Positions 26,069 through 34,654 of a stretch of 55,675 nucleotides of DNA are shown here, piece after piece. The notes beneath the pieces are model-generated. The model made no database searches and was not told where the DNA came from. It worked only from the letters and a program-made list of their open reading frames with translations. The position numbers and the translations under genes were made by a program. This stretch comes from Burkholderiales bacterium. GTDB taxonomy: Bacteria > Pseudomonadota > Gammaproteobacteria > Burkholderiales > Burkholderiaceae_E. Positions within the stretch are counted from its first letter, which is position 1. Each line of letters starts with the position of its first letter. The DNA is taken from positions 1-55,675 of the forward strand of contig JAFKGG010000369.1 in NCBI GenBank assembly GCA_017307915.1, given 5' to 3'.

Positions 26069-27079
26069 TTAGCGCTGCTGCTGCAGGTCGAGCTTGTTGA
26101 TCACCGGCGTCCAGCGCACTGCTTCCTGCTGCATGCTGCGCGTCGTGTCGGCCGGCGAATCGCCGACGATGATCAAGCCCTGCCCGGAGATCTTCTCGAT
26201 GGCTTCGGGCGTACGCAGCGCGGCCACGGCGGCCGAATTGAGCTTGGCGATGACGTCGGCAGGCGTGCCGGCGGGCGCGTAGAGTGCGTGCAGATTGTTG
26301 GTCTGGAAACCCGGGTAGCCCAGCTCATCGATGGTCGGCACGTCGGGCAGCGAAGTCTTCAACCGGGTCGAGCTGGAGACGGCCAGCGCCTTGATCTTGC
26401 CCGCCTCGACCAGCGGTTTGACGCTGACCGCCGACAGCATCATGGCGTCGATGTGCCCGCCCAGCATGTCCTGCACGGCCGGCGTGTCGCCGCGATACGG
26501 CACGTGCCGGATGTCGATGCCGGTGGCGATCTTCAGCAGCTCGCCGGTCAGGTGGCTGGGCGTGGCGGTGCCGGGCGAGCCGAAGCTGATCTTGCCCGGG
26601 TTGGCCTTGGCCATCGCGATGAAGTCCTTGAAATTCTCGATACCCAGCGTGCTGCGCACCACCACCACGAACGGCTGGTTCAGCACGTGCGTGACTGCGG
26701 TCAAGTCGCGATCCGGCTTATAAGCCAGCTTCGAATCGATCATCGGCACGATCACCAGCGGGCCGGTCGTGCAATAGCACACCGTATAGCCGTCGGCCGG
26801 CGATTTGGCGACATGCGTGGCAGCGATGGTACCGGAGGCGCCATCGCGATTTTCCACCACCACCTGCTGGCCGAGATGGCGTGCCATCTCGCGGGCGAGC
26901 AGCCGCGCGATCACGTCGGTGGAGCCGCCCGGCGAGTACGGCACGATCAAGCGCACGGGCTTGGTCGGAAAATCGGTAGCGGCATGTGCCGGCGCCTGTG
27001 CCACGGCGGCCAATGCCAGAGCGCCGGCCAGACCCAACCCGCGAGCGGCGCGGGTGACTCGTTTCAGTGTCATGATCAT
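26069..27079 (-). CDS. tripartite tricarboxylate transporter receptor (Bug family)
   Basis: Third Bug receptor of the operon, 336 aa. A signal peptide (GLAGALALAAVAQAPAHA) precedes ATDFPTKPVRLIVPYSPGGSTDVIARLLA, and the HVPYRG loop is present. Three in-frame ATGs lie close together; the one at 27079 has the best spacing from AGGAG. It is coupled to the flavin-reductase-like gene. Three different receptors in one operon imply either several ligands or a sensory role for some of them. Confidence 0.9.
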   Translation of the reverse strand: MIMTLKRVTRAARGLGLAGALALAAVAQAPAHAATDFPTKPVRLIVPYSPGGSTDVIARLLAREMARHLGQQVVVENRDGASGTIAATHVAKSPADGYTVCYCTTGPLVIVPMIDSKLAYKPDRDLTAVTHVLNQPFVVVVRSTLGIENFKDFIAMAKANPGKISFGSPGTATPSHLTGELLKIATGIDIRHVPYRGDTPAVQDMLGGHIDAMMLSAVSVKPLVEAGKIKALAVSSSTRLKTSLPDVPTIDELGYPGFQTNNLHALYAPAGTPADVIAKLNSAAVAALRTPEAIEKISGQGLIIVGDSPADTTRSMQQEAVRWTPVINKLDLQQQR

Positions 27080-27111
27080 CATCGTCTCCTGGTTGCTTTG
27101 CTGGGCTGGAA

Positions 27112-28593
27112 TCAGGCTGGCGCAGCCGACGTACTTGCCCGTGACGCGTGTGCGGCGTCGCTGCCGGCCAGGCGGCCGAACACAGCCCCTTTCAGAACCG
27201 ACGTGGCGCCCGTGTAGTTGCCGTAGTACAGGCCCTGCGCCTCGCCCGCTGCATACAGCCCCGGAATGGGATCGCCTTGCAGGTTCAGCACACGCGCCAT
27301 CGTGTCGGTCTTCAGCCCACCGAAGGTGAATACGATCGACGAGATGATCGGATAGGCCTTGAACGGCCCCCGGTCGATCGGGCGCGCCCAGTTCGACTTG
27401 GGCGGATGAAGATCGCGCGTAGCCAGGCCGTCGACGCGGCGCGGATCGAATTCACCGGCAACGCAGGCAGCGTTGTATTGGGCCACCGTTCGTTCCAGCA
27501 TCGCGGGCGGCACGCCCAGCTTGCCGGCCAGCTCGCCGAGCGTGGCGGCCTCGATCGCCGGCTGCTCGGTTCTGATGGCCACTGACTGGTTCGGTACGTC
27601 GGCCACCTTGGCATCGAGAATGCACCAGGCAATGCCATCGGTCTGCGCGAAGATGCGGCGGGTCACGCGCTCGTAGGTCTCGTCGGTTTCGCCGGGCCCT
27701 TCGTCGACGAAGCGCAGGCCTTCCTTGTTGACCAGGATGCCATACGGATAGATGTAGATCGACGGGCCGGCGCGACGCGAGCGCGGATCCATCGGCGAGG
27801 CGTGATAGCTGCCGAAATCGCCGCAGGGCGCGGCGCCGACGTCCAGCGCCATGCGAATGCCTTCGCCCTTGTTGTATTGCCCACCGACCGACATGGCGCG
27901 CAGGTTGAGCGCGCGCGGTCCGATGTAGCGCGTGAGCATCTCGGCGTTGCCCTGGAAGCCGCCGCTGGCGACCACCACAGCGCCGCTGCGGACTTCGAGC
28001 GTGCGGTTGCCGCGACCCAGCGCACGCACGCCGCAGACGGCACCCTCGGGGTTCTGGATCAGGCTGGTGGCCGCCGTCTCGTACAGGATCGTGCCGCCCT
28101 TGTTGGTGAACACCTTGGTGAGCGATTCGACGATCGCCTGGCCGCCGCCGCTGGGCACGATGCGCGGCTGCGCCGACGTGGGAAACGGCACTTCGAGCGG
28201 CGTGAAGCGCACGCCATAGCCAGTGAGCCACTTCAGCGTCGCCGGCGCCTGCTGGGCCAGCGCCGACACCACGTTGGGGTCGACGAAACTGAAGGCCTTC
28301 AGCAGCGGCGGCCAGCTCTGCTGGTCGCGCGCCACGTCGGCCATCATCAGCGGGTCGAGATAGCCGCCTGCGTTGTCGGCGAAGTGCTCTTCGAAATCGT
28401 CGGACACCTCGTCGACCGACTTCATGCGGATGTAGGCACCGGTGTGGCGGGTGTTGCCGCCGGCATCGTCGGCCGGGGCACGCTCGATCACGCACACACT
28501 GGCGCCGTTTTCCTGCGCTGACACCGCAGCCGACAGCCCGGCCACGCCCGAGCCGATGACGATCACGTCATACGAGGTCTGCTTGGATTGCAT
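27112..28593 (-). CDS. FAD-dependent dehydrogenase, fumarate reductase/TcuA-like
   Basis: A 493-aa flavoprotein of the fumarate reductase/succinate dehydrogenase family, closest in length and layout to tricarballylate dehydrogenase TcuA. The N-terminal FAD motif is VIVIGSGVAGLSAAVSAQ, with GGNTRHTGAYIRM afterwards and the C-terminal GLYAAGEAQGLYYGNYTGATSV. The ATG at 28593 has GGAGA at 5 nt, better than the ATG at 28605. It is cytoplasmic, with no signal peptide. In this operon it may oxidise a tricarboxylate to an aconitate-like alkene, but the substrate is inferred from neighbours only. Confidence 0.82.
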   Translation of the reverse strand: MQSKQTSYDVIVIGSGVAGLSAAVSAQENGASVCVIERAPADDAGGNTRHTGAYIRMKSVDEVSDDFEEHFADNAGGYLDPLMMADVARDQQSWPPLLKAFSFVDPNVVSALAQQAPATLKWLTGYGVRFTPLEVPFPTSAQPRIVPSGGGQAIVESLTKVFTNKGGTILYETAATSLIQNPEGAVCGVRALGRGNRTLEVRSGAVVVASGGFQGNAEMLTRYIGPRALNLRAMSVGGQYNKGEGIRMALDVGAAPCGDFGSYHASPMDPRSRRAGPSIYIYPYGILVNKEGLRFVDEGPGETDETYERVTRRIFAQTDGIAWCILDAKVADVPNQSVAIRTEQPAIEAATLGELAGKLGVPPAMLERTVAQYNAACVAGEFDPRRVDGLATRDLHPPKSNWARPIDRGPFKAYPIISSIVFTFGGLKTDTMARVLNLQGDPIPGLYAAGEAQGLYYGNYTGATSVLKGAVFGRLAGSDAAHASRASTSAAPA

Positions 28594-28626
28594 CTGTGTC
28601 TCCATCGTCGTTGCCGGATGAGCCGG

Positions 28627-29211
28627 TCAACCAAGGAATTCACTCGAAGAAACGACGCGCCCGAACAGGGGCAGCATGTTCTGCACGCTGTGTCGATGCC
28701 AGTCGGGATTGGCCACGGCGCAGCAGTCTTCCAGCACGGTGACGGCGAAACCGGCGTCATCGGCATAACGCGCCGTGCTTTCGACCGCCATGTGCGTGGC
28801 CACGCCGCCGAGCACCACTTCCTGGACGCCGCGCTTGTGCAGCAGCGACAGCAGAGCGGTGTTGAAGAACGGATTGACGCAAGCCTTGGTGATCACGATC
28901 TCGCCGTCGGCCGGTTGCAGCTCGGGCGGGAACTCGGTGCCCCAGGTGCCGACGATCGCCGTTCGCGCCTGCTTGAGCTTGCCGATGCGCGGTGCCACGC
29001 TCAGGCTGTCGGCATAGTCGGGGCGAAAGCCCAGACGCACGTGGAACACCGGCCGGCCGGCGCTGCGGAAGGCGGCCAGCACGCGCGCCGCGGCGGGCAC
29101 CACGCCGCGCTCTTGCGCGACCTTGGCCAGCGGCGAAGGCACGCCTTGCGGCGGCGTCGAAACCATGTCGTTTTGCAGGTCCAGCAGGATCAGGGCGCTA
29201 TTCGGGTTCAT
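28627..29211 (-). CDS. isochorismatase-fold protein without the nucleophile Cys
   Basis: A 194-aa isochorismatase/cysteine-hydrolase family member. Acid D11 (LLDLQND) and K109 (VITKA) are in place, but the position of the Cys nucleophile reads Ala (A142 in GVATHMAVESTARYADD). Amidase activity of the nicotinamidase type is thus not expected; a PhzD-like vinyl-ether hydrolysis, which does not use Cys, remains possible. The ATG at 29211 (MNPNSALILLDLQ) begins at the fold. It sits between the SDR and TcuA-like genes of the GntR operon. Confidence 0.8.
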   Translation of the reverse strand: MNPNSALILLDLQNDMVSTPPQGVPSPLAKVAQERGVVPAAARVLAAFRSAGRPVFHVRLGFRPDYADSLSVAPRIGKLKQARTAIVGTWGTEFPPELQPADGEIVITKACVNPFFNTALLSLLHKRGVQEVVLGGVATHMAVESTARYADDAGFAVTVLEDCCAVANPDWHRHSVQNMLPLFGRVVSSSEFLG

Positions 29212-29251
29212 GTTTCTGTGACAACGGTATTGGGAGAGGTTCGGAGGTATG

Positions 29252-30019
29252 TCAGTCGGTCCAGGCGCCGCCGTTGACGTCGAGCACTTCGCCGTTGACG
29301 AAGCCGGCGGCGTCGCCCGCCAGGAAGGCGATCGCATCGGCCACGTCTTCGGGCGTGCCCATGCGGCCCACCGGGATCAGGTCTTTCAGCGTCTGCGGAA
29401 AGTTGCGCGTCATGTGCGTGGCAATCGGGCCCGGGGCCACCGTGTTCACCGTGATGCCGTGATGCGCGTTTTCCTTGGCAAGGAAATAGGTGACGGCGTT
29501 GACACCGGCCTTGGAAGCGCCGTAGGCAAGATTGCCGGCGCGCTTCTGCTCGGCTGGATCGATCCACGGCCGCGGATTGCCGCCGTTCTTGCCCAGGATG
29601 GAACTGACATTGACGATGCGGCCGTAGCCTTGCGCACGCATCGACGGCAGCACTGCCTTGCAGCACAAGAACACGCTGGTGAGATTGCAGCTCAGGACAC
29701 GATTCCACTCGGCTTCATCGACGTCGTCGGAAGCGCCGTGCGAGCTGACGCCGGCAATGTTCACCAGCACGTCGATACGGCCGAATTCGGCCAGCGTGCG
29801 CTCGACCATCGCGCGCACCGAGTCGGCCACGGTGACGTCGGCAGTGGCTTCGATCGCCGAACCGCCGGCGGCGCGCACCAGCTCCAGCACTTCACCGGCC
29901 GGAGCGCGATCGACCAGGCACAGCCGAGCCCCCTCCATGGCGAGCCGCTGCGCGGTGGCGCGGCCCAGGCCGCCGGCGGCGCCGGTGACGATGGCGATGC
30001 GGTTGACCAGCCGTTGCAT
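29252..30019 (-). CDS. short-chain dehydrogenase/reductase
   Basis: Classical SDR of 255 aa with cofactor motif TGAAGGLG, NIAG, a Ser in NVSSILG and YGASK as the catalytic Tyr/Lys pair. A loop of about 12 residues (NGGNPRPWIDPA) inserted before YGASK probably shapes the substrate pocket. It starts 2 nt after the lyase stop and belongs to the GntR operon. It probably oxidises or reduces a hydroxy/keto acid; substrate unknown. Confidence 0.88.
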   Translation of the reverse strand: MQRLVNRIAIVTGAAGGLGRATAQRLAMEGARLCLVDRAPAGEVLELVRAAGGSAIEATADVTVADSVRAMVERTLAEFGRIDVLVNIAGVSSHGASDDVDEAEWNRVLSCNLTSVFLCCKAVLPSMRAQGYGRIVNVSSILGKNGGNPRPWIDPAEQKRAGNLAYGASKAGVNAVTYFLAKENAHHGITVNTVAPGPIATHMTRNFPQTLKDLIPVGRMGTPEDVADAIAFLAGDAAGFVNGEVLDVNGGAWTD

Positions 30020-30021
30020 GC

Positions 30022-30945
30022 TCAGTGTCCCCCCGCGTCAGCGCCATCGTCGGGTGCAAAGCGCATCAGCCTGGCTTCGCGCTGGCGCATCTCGGCGTAG
30101 CCCATCAGCTCCATGATGTCTTCGATCGACGCGAGCAGATCGGGGCGGTCGATCGGTTCTCCGGTCTGCACCACGGCCTGCATCAACTGCAGGGCATGCT
30201 TCATCCCATGGATGGCAGCCGCCGGCAGCATGCGCGGCAGGCTGACGCGGCGCACGCCGAGCGCCTTCAGACGAGGGATCGGAATCAGCGGCGTGGTCGG
30301 CCGCGAACGAATGCCGAAACCCATGTTGACGGTGACTGGCACACGCGCCGCCTCGACGATCGCCGCCACGTCGGCTTCGGAACGCACCGCATCGGCGAAG
30401 ATCATGTCGGCGCCCGCCTCGGCATAGGCGCGGGCGCGCCGGCAGGCACCTTCGATGCCTTCCAGGGCGATGGCATCGGTGCGCGCGATGATGACGAAGG
30501 CATCGTCGCGGCGCGCCATGCAGGCGGCCTCGATCTTCTTCAGCATTTCGGCGCAGGACACCACTTCTTTGCCGGGCATGTGGCCGCAGCGCTTGGGGCT
30601 GACCTGGTCTTCGAGATTGACGCCGGCGATGCCGGCCTCTTCGAACATCTGCACCGTGTAGTGCACGTTCATCGGATTGCCGTAGCCGGTGTCGGCATCG
30701 GCGGTGACGGGAATGCTCACCGACCGCGCGATGTGCCGGCAGTGATTCACGTTTTCCGTCAGCCCCATGACGCCGGCATCGGGCACGCCGAGCAGGGAAT
30801 TGGAAATGGCGGCACCGCTGGTGCAGGCGGTCTTGAAGCCAGCGGCTTCGACCAGCCGCACGCTGTAGCCGTCATAGACGCCGGGCGAAACGATGAACTC
30901 GCCGCTGTTGAGCAGCGCTCGGAATTTGCGCGCGTTTTCAGTCAT
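30022..30945 (-). CDS. isocitrate lyase/PEP mutase superfamily protein (PrpB-like)
   Basis: A 307-aa TIM-barrel lyase. DADTGYG is at 83-89 (metal binding), ED at 112-113 and the catalytic loop KRCGH at 118-122, the version with Cys found in isocitrate and methylisocitrate lyases. It therefore probably cleaves a 2-hydroxy tricarboxylate into a 2-oxo acid and succinate. Oxaloacetate decarboxylase-type members lack this Cys. The ATG at 30945 is the only start with family-like N-terminus. It follows the GntR gene by 26 nt. Confidence 0.87.
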   Translation of the reverse strand: MTENARKFRALLNSGEFIVSPGVYDGYSVRLVEAAGFKTACTSGAAISNSLLGVPDAGVMGLTENVNHCRHIARSVSIPVTADADTGYGNPMNVHYTVQMFEEAGIAGVNLEDQVSPKRCGHMPGKEVVSCAEMLKKIEAACMARRDDAFVIIARTDAIALEGIEGACRRARAYAEAGADMIFADAVRSEADVAAIVEAARVPVTVNMGFGIRSRPTTPLIPIPRLKALGVRRVSLPRMLPAAAIHGMKHALQLMQAVVQTGEPIDRPDLLASIEDIMELMGYAEMRQREARLMRFAPDDGADAGGH

Positions 30946-30971
30946 GAAATGTGCGTGGAGGTGAAGCGATC

Positions 30972-31679
30972 TCACGCGCTGCGCGACTCGGCGGCGTCGC
31001 CGGTGAACAGCGGCAGGCTGGTGAACAGATGCTCGGCGGCGCGCGCCACGTGCGAACGCATCAGCGACTCGGCCAGATCGCCGTCGCGGGCGCGCAGCGC
31101 GCGGATGATCTGCCAATGCTCGGCATAGGCCTGGCTTTTGCGCTCGGGCACCGCGCCGGAGCGGCGCCGATACATGCGCAGCAAGTGGTACATGTCGCCG
31201 CACAGCGCGTCGATGATCCGGCTGTTGCGGCTGGCGCGCACGATGCGCTCGTGCAAGTCGAAGACGCGCGGCGCGCCGTCGGCACCTTCGCCGTCGAGCG
31301 CGCGCTGGCGATCGAGCTCCAGTTCGCGCAGCAGCTCGTTGATCTCTTCATCGGTCATGCGTTCGGCAGCGAGCCGGCACGCCATGCCCTCGAGCGCCAT
31401 GCGCATCTCGAACAGCTCGCGCGCGCCTTCCTGGGTGAGAGTGACCACGCGCGCCTTCAGGTAAGGCTCGCGCGTGACCAACTGCAGGCCTTGCAGCCGG
31501 CGCACCGCCTCGCGCACCGGCCCGCGGCTGACGCCGAAATCTTCGGCGATTGCGGCTTCGTTGATGACGTCGCCCTGGGCCAGACGCCCGTCGTAGATGC
31601 GGTGCAGCAGCTCGTTCAAGATGGTCTCGGCAAGGGGCGTGGCTTTGGCGCCCGGTTCTGGTTCGCGTCGGATCTGCAT
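30972..31679 (-). CDS. GntR-family transcriptional regulator (FadR/FCD subfamily)
   Basis: A 235-aa regulator. The N-terminal winged helix-turn-helix includes INEAAIAEDFGVSRGPVREAVRRL, and the C-terminal all-helical FCD domain has RMALEGMACRLAAERM and DLHERIVRASRN. It is the first gene of an eleven-gene operon. A TTGACA (plus coordinates 31710-31715) and a GATAGT 17 nt away (31687-31692) predict transcription starting next to the ATG at 31679, so the mRNA may be leaderless and the GTG at 31688 cannot be used. It probably binds the two palindromes at 31705 and 31835. Confidence 0.88.
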   Translation of the reverse strand: MQIRREPEPGAKATPLAETILNELLHRIYDGRLAQGDVINEAAIAEDFGVSRGPVREAVRRLQGLQLVTREPYLKARVVTLTQEGARELFEMRMALEGMACRLAAERMTDEEINELLRELELDRQRALDGEGADGAPRVFDLHERIVRASRNSRIIDALCGDMYHLLRMYRRRSGAVPERKSQAYAEHWQIIRALRARDGDLAESLMRSHVARAAEHLFTSLPLFTGDAAESRSA

Positions 31680-31704
31680 GGGCGGCACTATCAGCCAAAT
31701 TGAT

Positions 31705-31722
31705 CAAAGTGTCAACAGTTTG
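31705..31722. promoter_or_regulatory. GntR operator-like palindrome 1, overlapping the gntR -35
   Basis: CAAAGTGTCAACAGTTTG, with dyad symmetry CAAA-N-TGT-NN-ACA-N-TTTG. The minus-strand -35 TTGACA lies inside it, so binding should repress gntR and the downstream operon. A second nearly identical copy is at 31835. Confidence 0.7.
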
Positions 31723-31834
31723 GAAGGATGGGCTTCGATGTTGATGAGAGCCCTCAAGCAGAATTACACTTTTTCATAGGAATATTCTGTAAACCAAGGC
31801 CGAATGCTTGGGGTGCCTCCTGGCGCCTTCCCTA

Positions 31835-31852
31835 CAAATTGTCAACAGTTTG
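31835..31852. promoter_or_regulatory. GntR operator-like palindrome 2, before the aconitase gene
   Basis: CAAATTGTCAACAGTTTG; it differs from site 1 at one base. It ends 9 nt before the aconitase ATG at 31862, in the leader or core promoter of that gene. Confidence 0.7.
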
Positions 31853-31861
31853 AGAAATCCT

Positions 31862-34588
31862 ATGCCCCCTGCCACGCCATCGGCTGCCCTGCCGCGCGCC
31901 TCGATTTCCGTTGCCGGCCGCCGGTGGCACGCCGTGGATCTGCCACGCGCGGTGGCACAGTCCGGCGGCGACCTGTTGCGCATGCCCTATGTGATCCGCG
32001 TGCTGCTGGAGAACCTGCTGCGCTCGCAGATGGTCGGGCGCCCGGTATCCGATGAAGAAGTCGCGCGGCTGCTGCAATGGCACGGCCACGTCGGCGCCGA
32101 TCTGCCGCTGTACGTGTCGCGGGTGATCCTGCCCGACTCCAGCGGCGTGCCGGTGCTGCAGGATCTGGCCTCGCTGCGCGACGCCGTCGCGCGTGCTGGC
32201 GGCGATACCGCACTGGTGGATACGCGGGTGCCGGTCGATCTGGTCGTCGACCATTCGCTGCAAGTCGATGCCTGGGGCAGCGCCGACGCGATGAGAATCA
32301 ATATGCGCCGCGAGTTCGAACGCAATGCCGAACGTTATGCCTTCATCGGCTGGGCGCAACAGGCGTTTCGCGGTCTGCGCGTGTTCCCGCCGGGCAGCGG
32401 CATCATTCACCAGGTCAATCTCGAACGCATCGCCAGCGTGGTGGCGACCGCACGCTACGGCGACGAAGACTGGGCGTTTCCCGATTTCGTGATCGGCGGC
32501 GATTCGCACACGCCGATGGTCAACGGCATCGGCGTACTCGGCTGGGGCGTCGGCGGCATCGAAGCCGAAGCCGCGCTGCTGGGCCATGCCTATACCTTCG
32601 CGCTGCCCGAAGTGGTCGGCGTTCGGCTCATCGGCGCCGCCGCGCCGCTGGTGTGGACCACCGACATCGCGCTGCTGGTCACCGAACGGCTGCGCCGCGA
32701 GAGGGTCGCCAACTGCGCGGTCGAGTTCTTCGGGCCCGCCGTGGCGTCGCTGTCGGCGCCCGAGCGCGCCACGCTGTCCAACATGGCACCCGAGTACGGC
32801 GCCACCTGCGGCTTTTTCGCGGTCGACGAACGCACGCTCGACTATCTGCGCAAGACGGGTCGAAGCGAAGCGCAGATCGCGCTGGTGCAAACCTACTGTC
32901 GGCACGTCGGCCTGTTTCGCGACGGCAACGAACCCGTTCCCGACTATGCACGCATCATCGAGATCGACCTCGGCCAGGCAACGCCGAGCGTGGCCGGGCC
33001 GCAGCGGCCGCAAGATCGCCTGGCCTTGAGCACGGTGGCTGCGGATTTCCGAGAGCGGCTGGTCGCACCGCTCAGCGCGGGCGGCTTCGGCACGACGCAG
33101 ATCACAGCCGCATCCGCATCCGACACCGACACCGACACCACCGGCAGCCTGCCGCAAGGCGCCGTGGTGATCGCCGCTATCACCTCATGCACCAATACCT
33201 CGAACCCACAGGTGATGCTGGCCGCCGGGCTGCTAGCGCGCAATGCCGTCGCGCGCGGCCTGCGGCCGCCTGCCTGGGTGAAGACCTCGCTGGCGCCCGG
33301 CTCGCCGTCGGTGGTGCGCTACCTGGAAGAGGCCGGGCTGCTGGCGCCGCTGGCCAGCCTGGGCTTTCATCTGATCGGATTCGGCTGCACCACCTGCGGC
33401 GGCAAATCGGGGCCGCTGGCGCCTGAAGTGGCACAGGAGATCGAACAGCGGCAACTGGTGGCCGCGGCCGTGTTGTCAGGCAACCGCAATTTTCCGGGCC
33501 GCATTCACAAGCTGGTGCGCGCCAACTACATCGGCGCACCGCCGCTGGTCGTGGGCTATGCGTTGGCCGGCCGCGTTGACATCGACCTGGCTGCCGATCC
33601 CATCGGCGTCGATGCCCACGGCGTGCCGGTTTACTGGCGCGAGCTGCTGCCCGATCCCACCGAAGTGCAGCGGCTGGTCGATCGCCTGACCGAGATCGGC
33701 GGCGCCGCACCCAAGACGATCGGCATCATCGACGAAGACTGGTGCCGCAGCTCCGCCACCGGTCTTCACTATCCGTGGAATCCCGACTCACAGTATCTGC
33801 GCAACCCGCCTTTCTTCGACGTCGATCCGCACGGTGGCGACGGCATCACGCAGCTCTCTGCGGCGCTCGGCCGCGCGCGCGTGCTGTGCGCGTTCGGCGA
33901 CTCGCTGACCACCGACCACATCTCGCCCAGCGGCGAGATTCCGGCCGATACGCCGGCCGGGCAATATCTGATCGCCAAGGGCGTGGCACCCCGCGATTTC
34001 AATACCTACGTCGGCAGGCGCGGCAACTTCGAAGTGATGGTGCGCGGCACGTTCGCCAACGTGCGCCTGCGCAACGCGCTCACCCCTGAGCGCGAAGGCG
34101 GCTGGACACTGCACCTGCCGGAGCGCAGCCTGACGACCATCCACGACGCCGCGCAGCGCTACCTGCAAGACGGCATTACCGCGATCGTGATCGCGGGCAA
34201 GGAATACGGCACCGGCAGCAGCCGCGACTGGGCGGCCAAGGGTTCGGCACTGCTGGGCATCAAGGCGGTGATCGCTGAATCGTTCGAGCGCATCCACCGC
34301 TCGAACCTGATCGGCATGGGCGTATTGCCACTGCGCTTTCGCGACGGCGAAGGCTGGCGCCAGCTCGGCCTGGACGGCATGGAGTCGTATTCCTTCGAAG
34401 GAGTGGCCGAGGGCGTACAGCAAGGCACGCCGATCCGCGTGCACGCGCAGCGCGACGACGGCACCAGCATTCGCTTCGAAGTGCTGGCCGAGGTGCGCAC
34501 GGTAGCCGAACGGCACCTGATGGCCGAAGGCGGACTGCCCAGCAGCGTATTGCGCGAGTTGTTGCGACAAGCCCCAGCTCGCGCCTAG
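31862..34588 (+). CDS. aconitate hydratase family protein
   Basis: A 908-aa aconitase of the AcnA/AcnD-like long form. The [4Fe-4S] ligands are the Cys in ITSCTNTSNP (about residue 443) and the pair in GFGCTTCGGKSG (about 509 and 512). VIGGDSHTPM and the C-terminal swivel domain with FGDSLTTDHISPSG and GTGSSRDWAAKG are complete. It is divergent from the GntR operon and carries a GntR operator copy in its leader, so it is likely dedicated to the same pathway, re-hydrating an aconitate-like intermediate. A short Asp/Thr repeat (SASDTDTDTTGS) lies before the first cluster Cys. Confidence 0.92.
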   Translation: MPPATPSAALPRASISVAGRRWHAVDLPRAVAQSGGDLLRMPYVIRVLLENLLRSQMVGRPVSDEEVARLLQWHGHVGADLPLYVSRVILPDSSGVPVLQDLASLRDAVARAGGDTALVDTRVPVDLVVDHSLQVDAWGSADAMRINMRREFERNAERYAFIGWAQQAFRGLRVFPPGSGIIHQVNLERIASVVATARYGDEDWAFPDFVIGGDSHTPMVNGIGVLGWGVGGIEAEAALLGHAYTFALPEVVGVRLIGAAAPLVWTTDIALLVTERLRRERVANCAVEFFGPAVASLSAPERATLSNMAPEYGATCGFFAVDERTLDYLRKTGRSEAQIALVQTYCRHVGLFRDGNEPVPDYARIIEIDLGQATPSVAGPQRPQDRLALSTVAADFRERLVAPLSAGGFGTTQITAASASDTDTDTTGSLPQGAVVIAAITSCTNTSNPQVMLAAGLLARNAVARGLRPPAWVKTSLAPGSPSVVRYLEEAGLLAPLASLGFHLIGFGCTTCGGKSGPLAPEVAQEIEQRQLVAAAVLSGNRNFPGRIHKLVRANYIGAPPLVVGYALAGRVDIDLAADPIGVDAHGVPVYWRELLPDPTEVQRLVDRLTEIGGAAPKTIGIIDEDWCRSSATGLHYPWNPDSQYLRNPPFFDVDPHGGDGITQLSAALGRARVLCAFGDSLTTDHISPSGEIPADTPAGQYLIAKGVAPRDFNTYVGRRGNFEVMVRGTFANVRLRNALTPEREGGWTLHLPERSLTTIHDAAQRYLQDGITAIVIAGKEYGTGSSRDWAAKGSALLGIKAVIAESFERIHRSNLIGMGVLPLRFRDGEGWRQLGLDGMESYSFEGVAEGVQQGTPIRVHAQRDDGTSIRFEVLAEVRTVAERHLMAEGGLPSSVLRELLRQAPARA

Positions 34589-34654
34589 CGAAGCCAGGCG
34601 CAGGCTGGGCGAGGCCGATGAGCGCTTAGATCGGCCCGATCCGGCCGCCGGGCT

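Noticed and set aside
31686-31688. GTG start for gntR
   Set aside because: It falls inside the predicted -10 element of the gntR promoter.
33100-33145. Asp/Thr repeat in the aconitase as a tandem-repeat element
   Set aside because: Only a short, imperfect run encoding a surface loop; no sign of a mobile or regulatory role.
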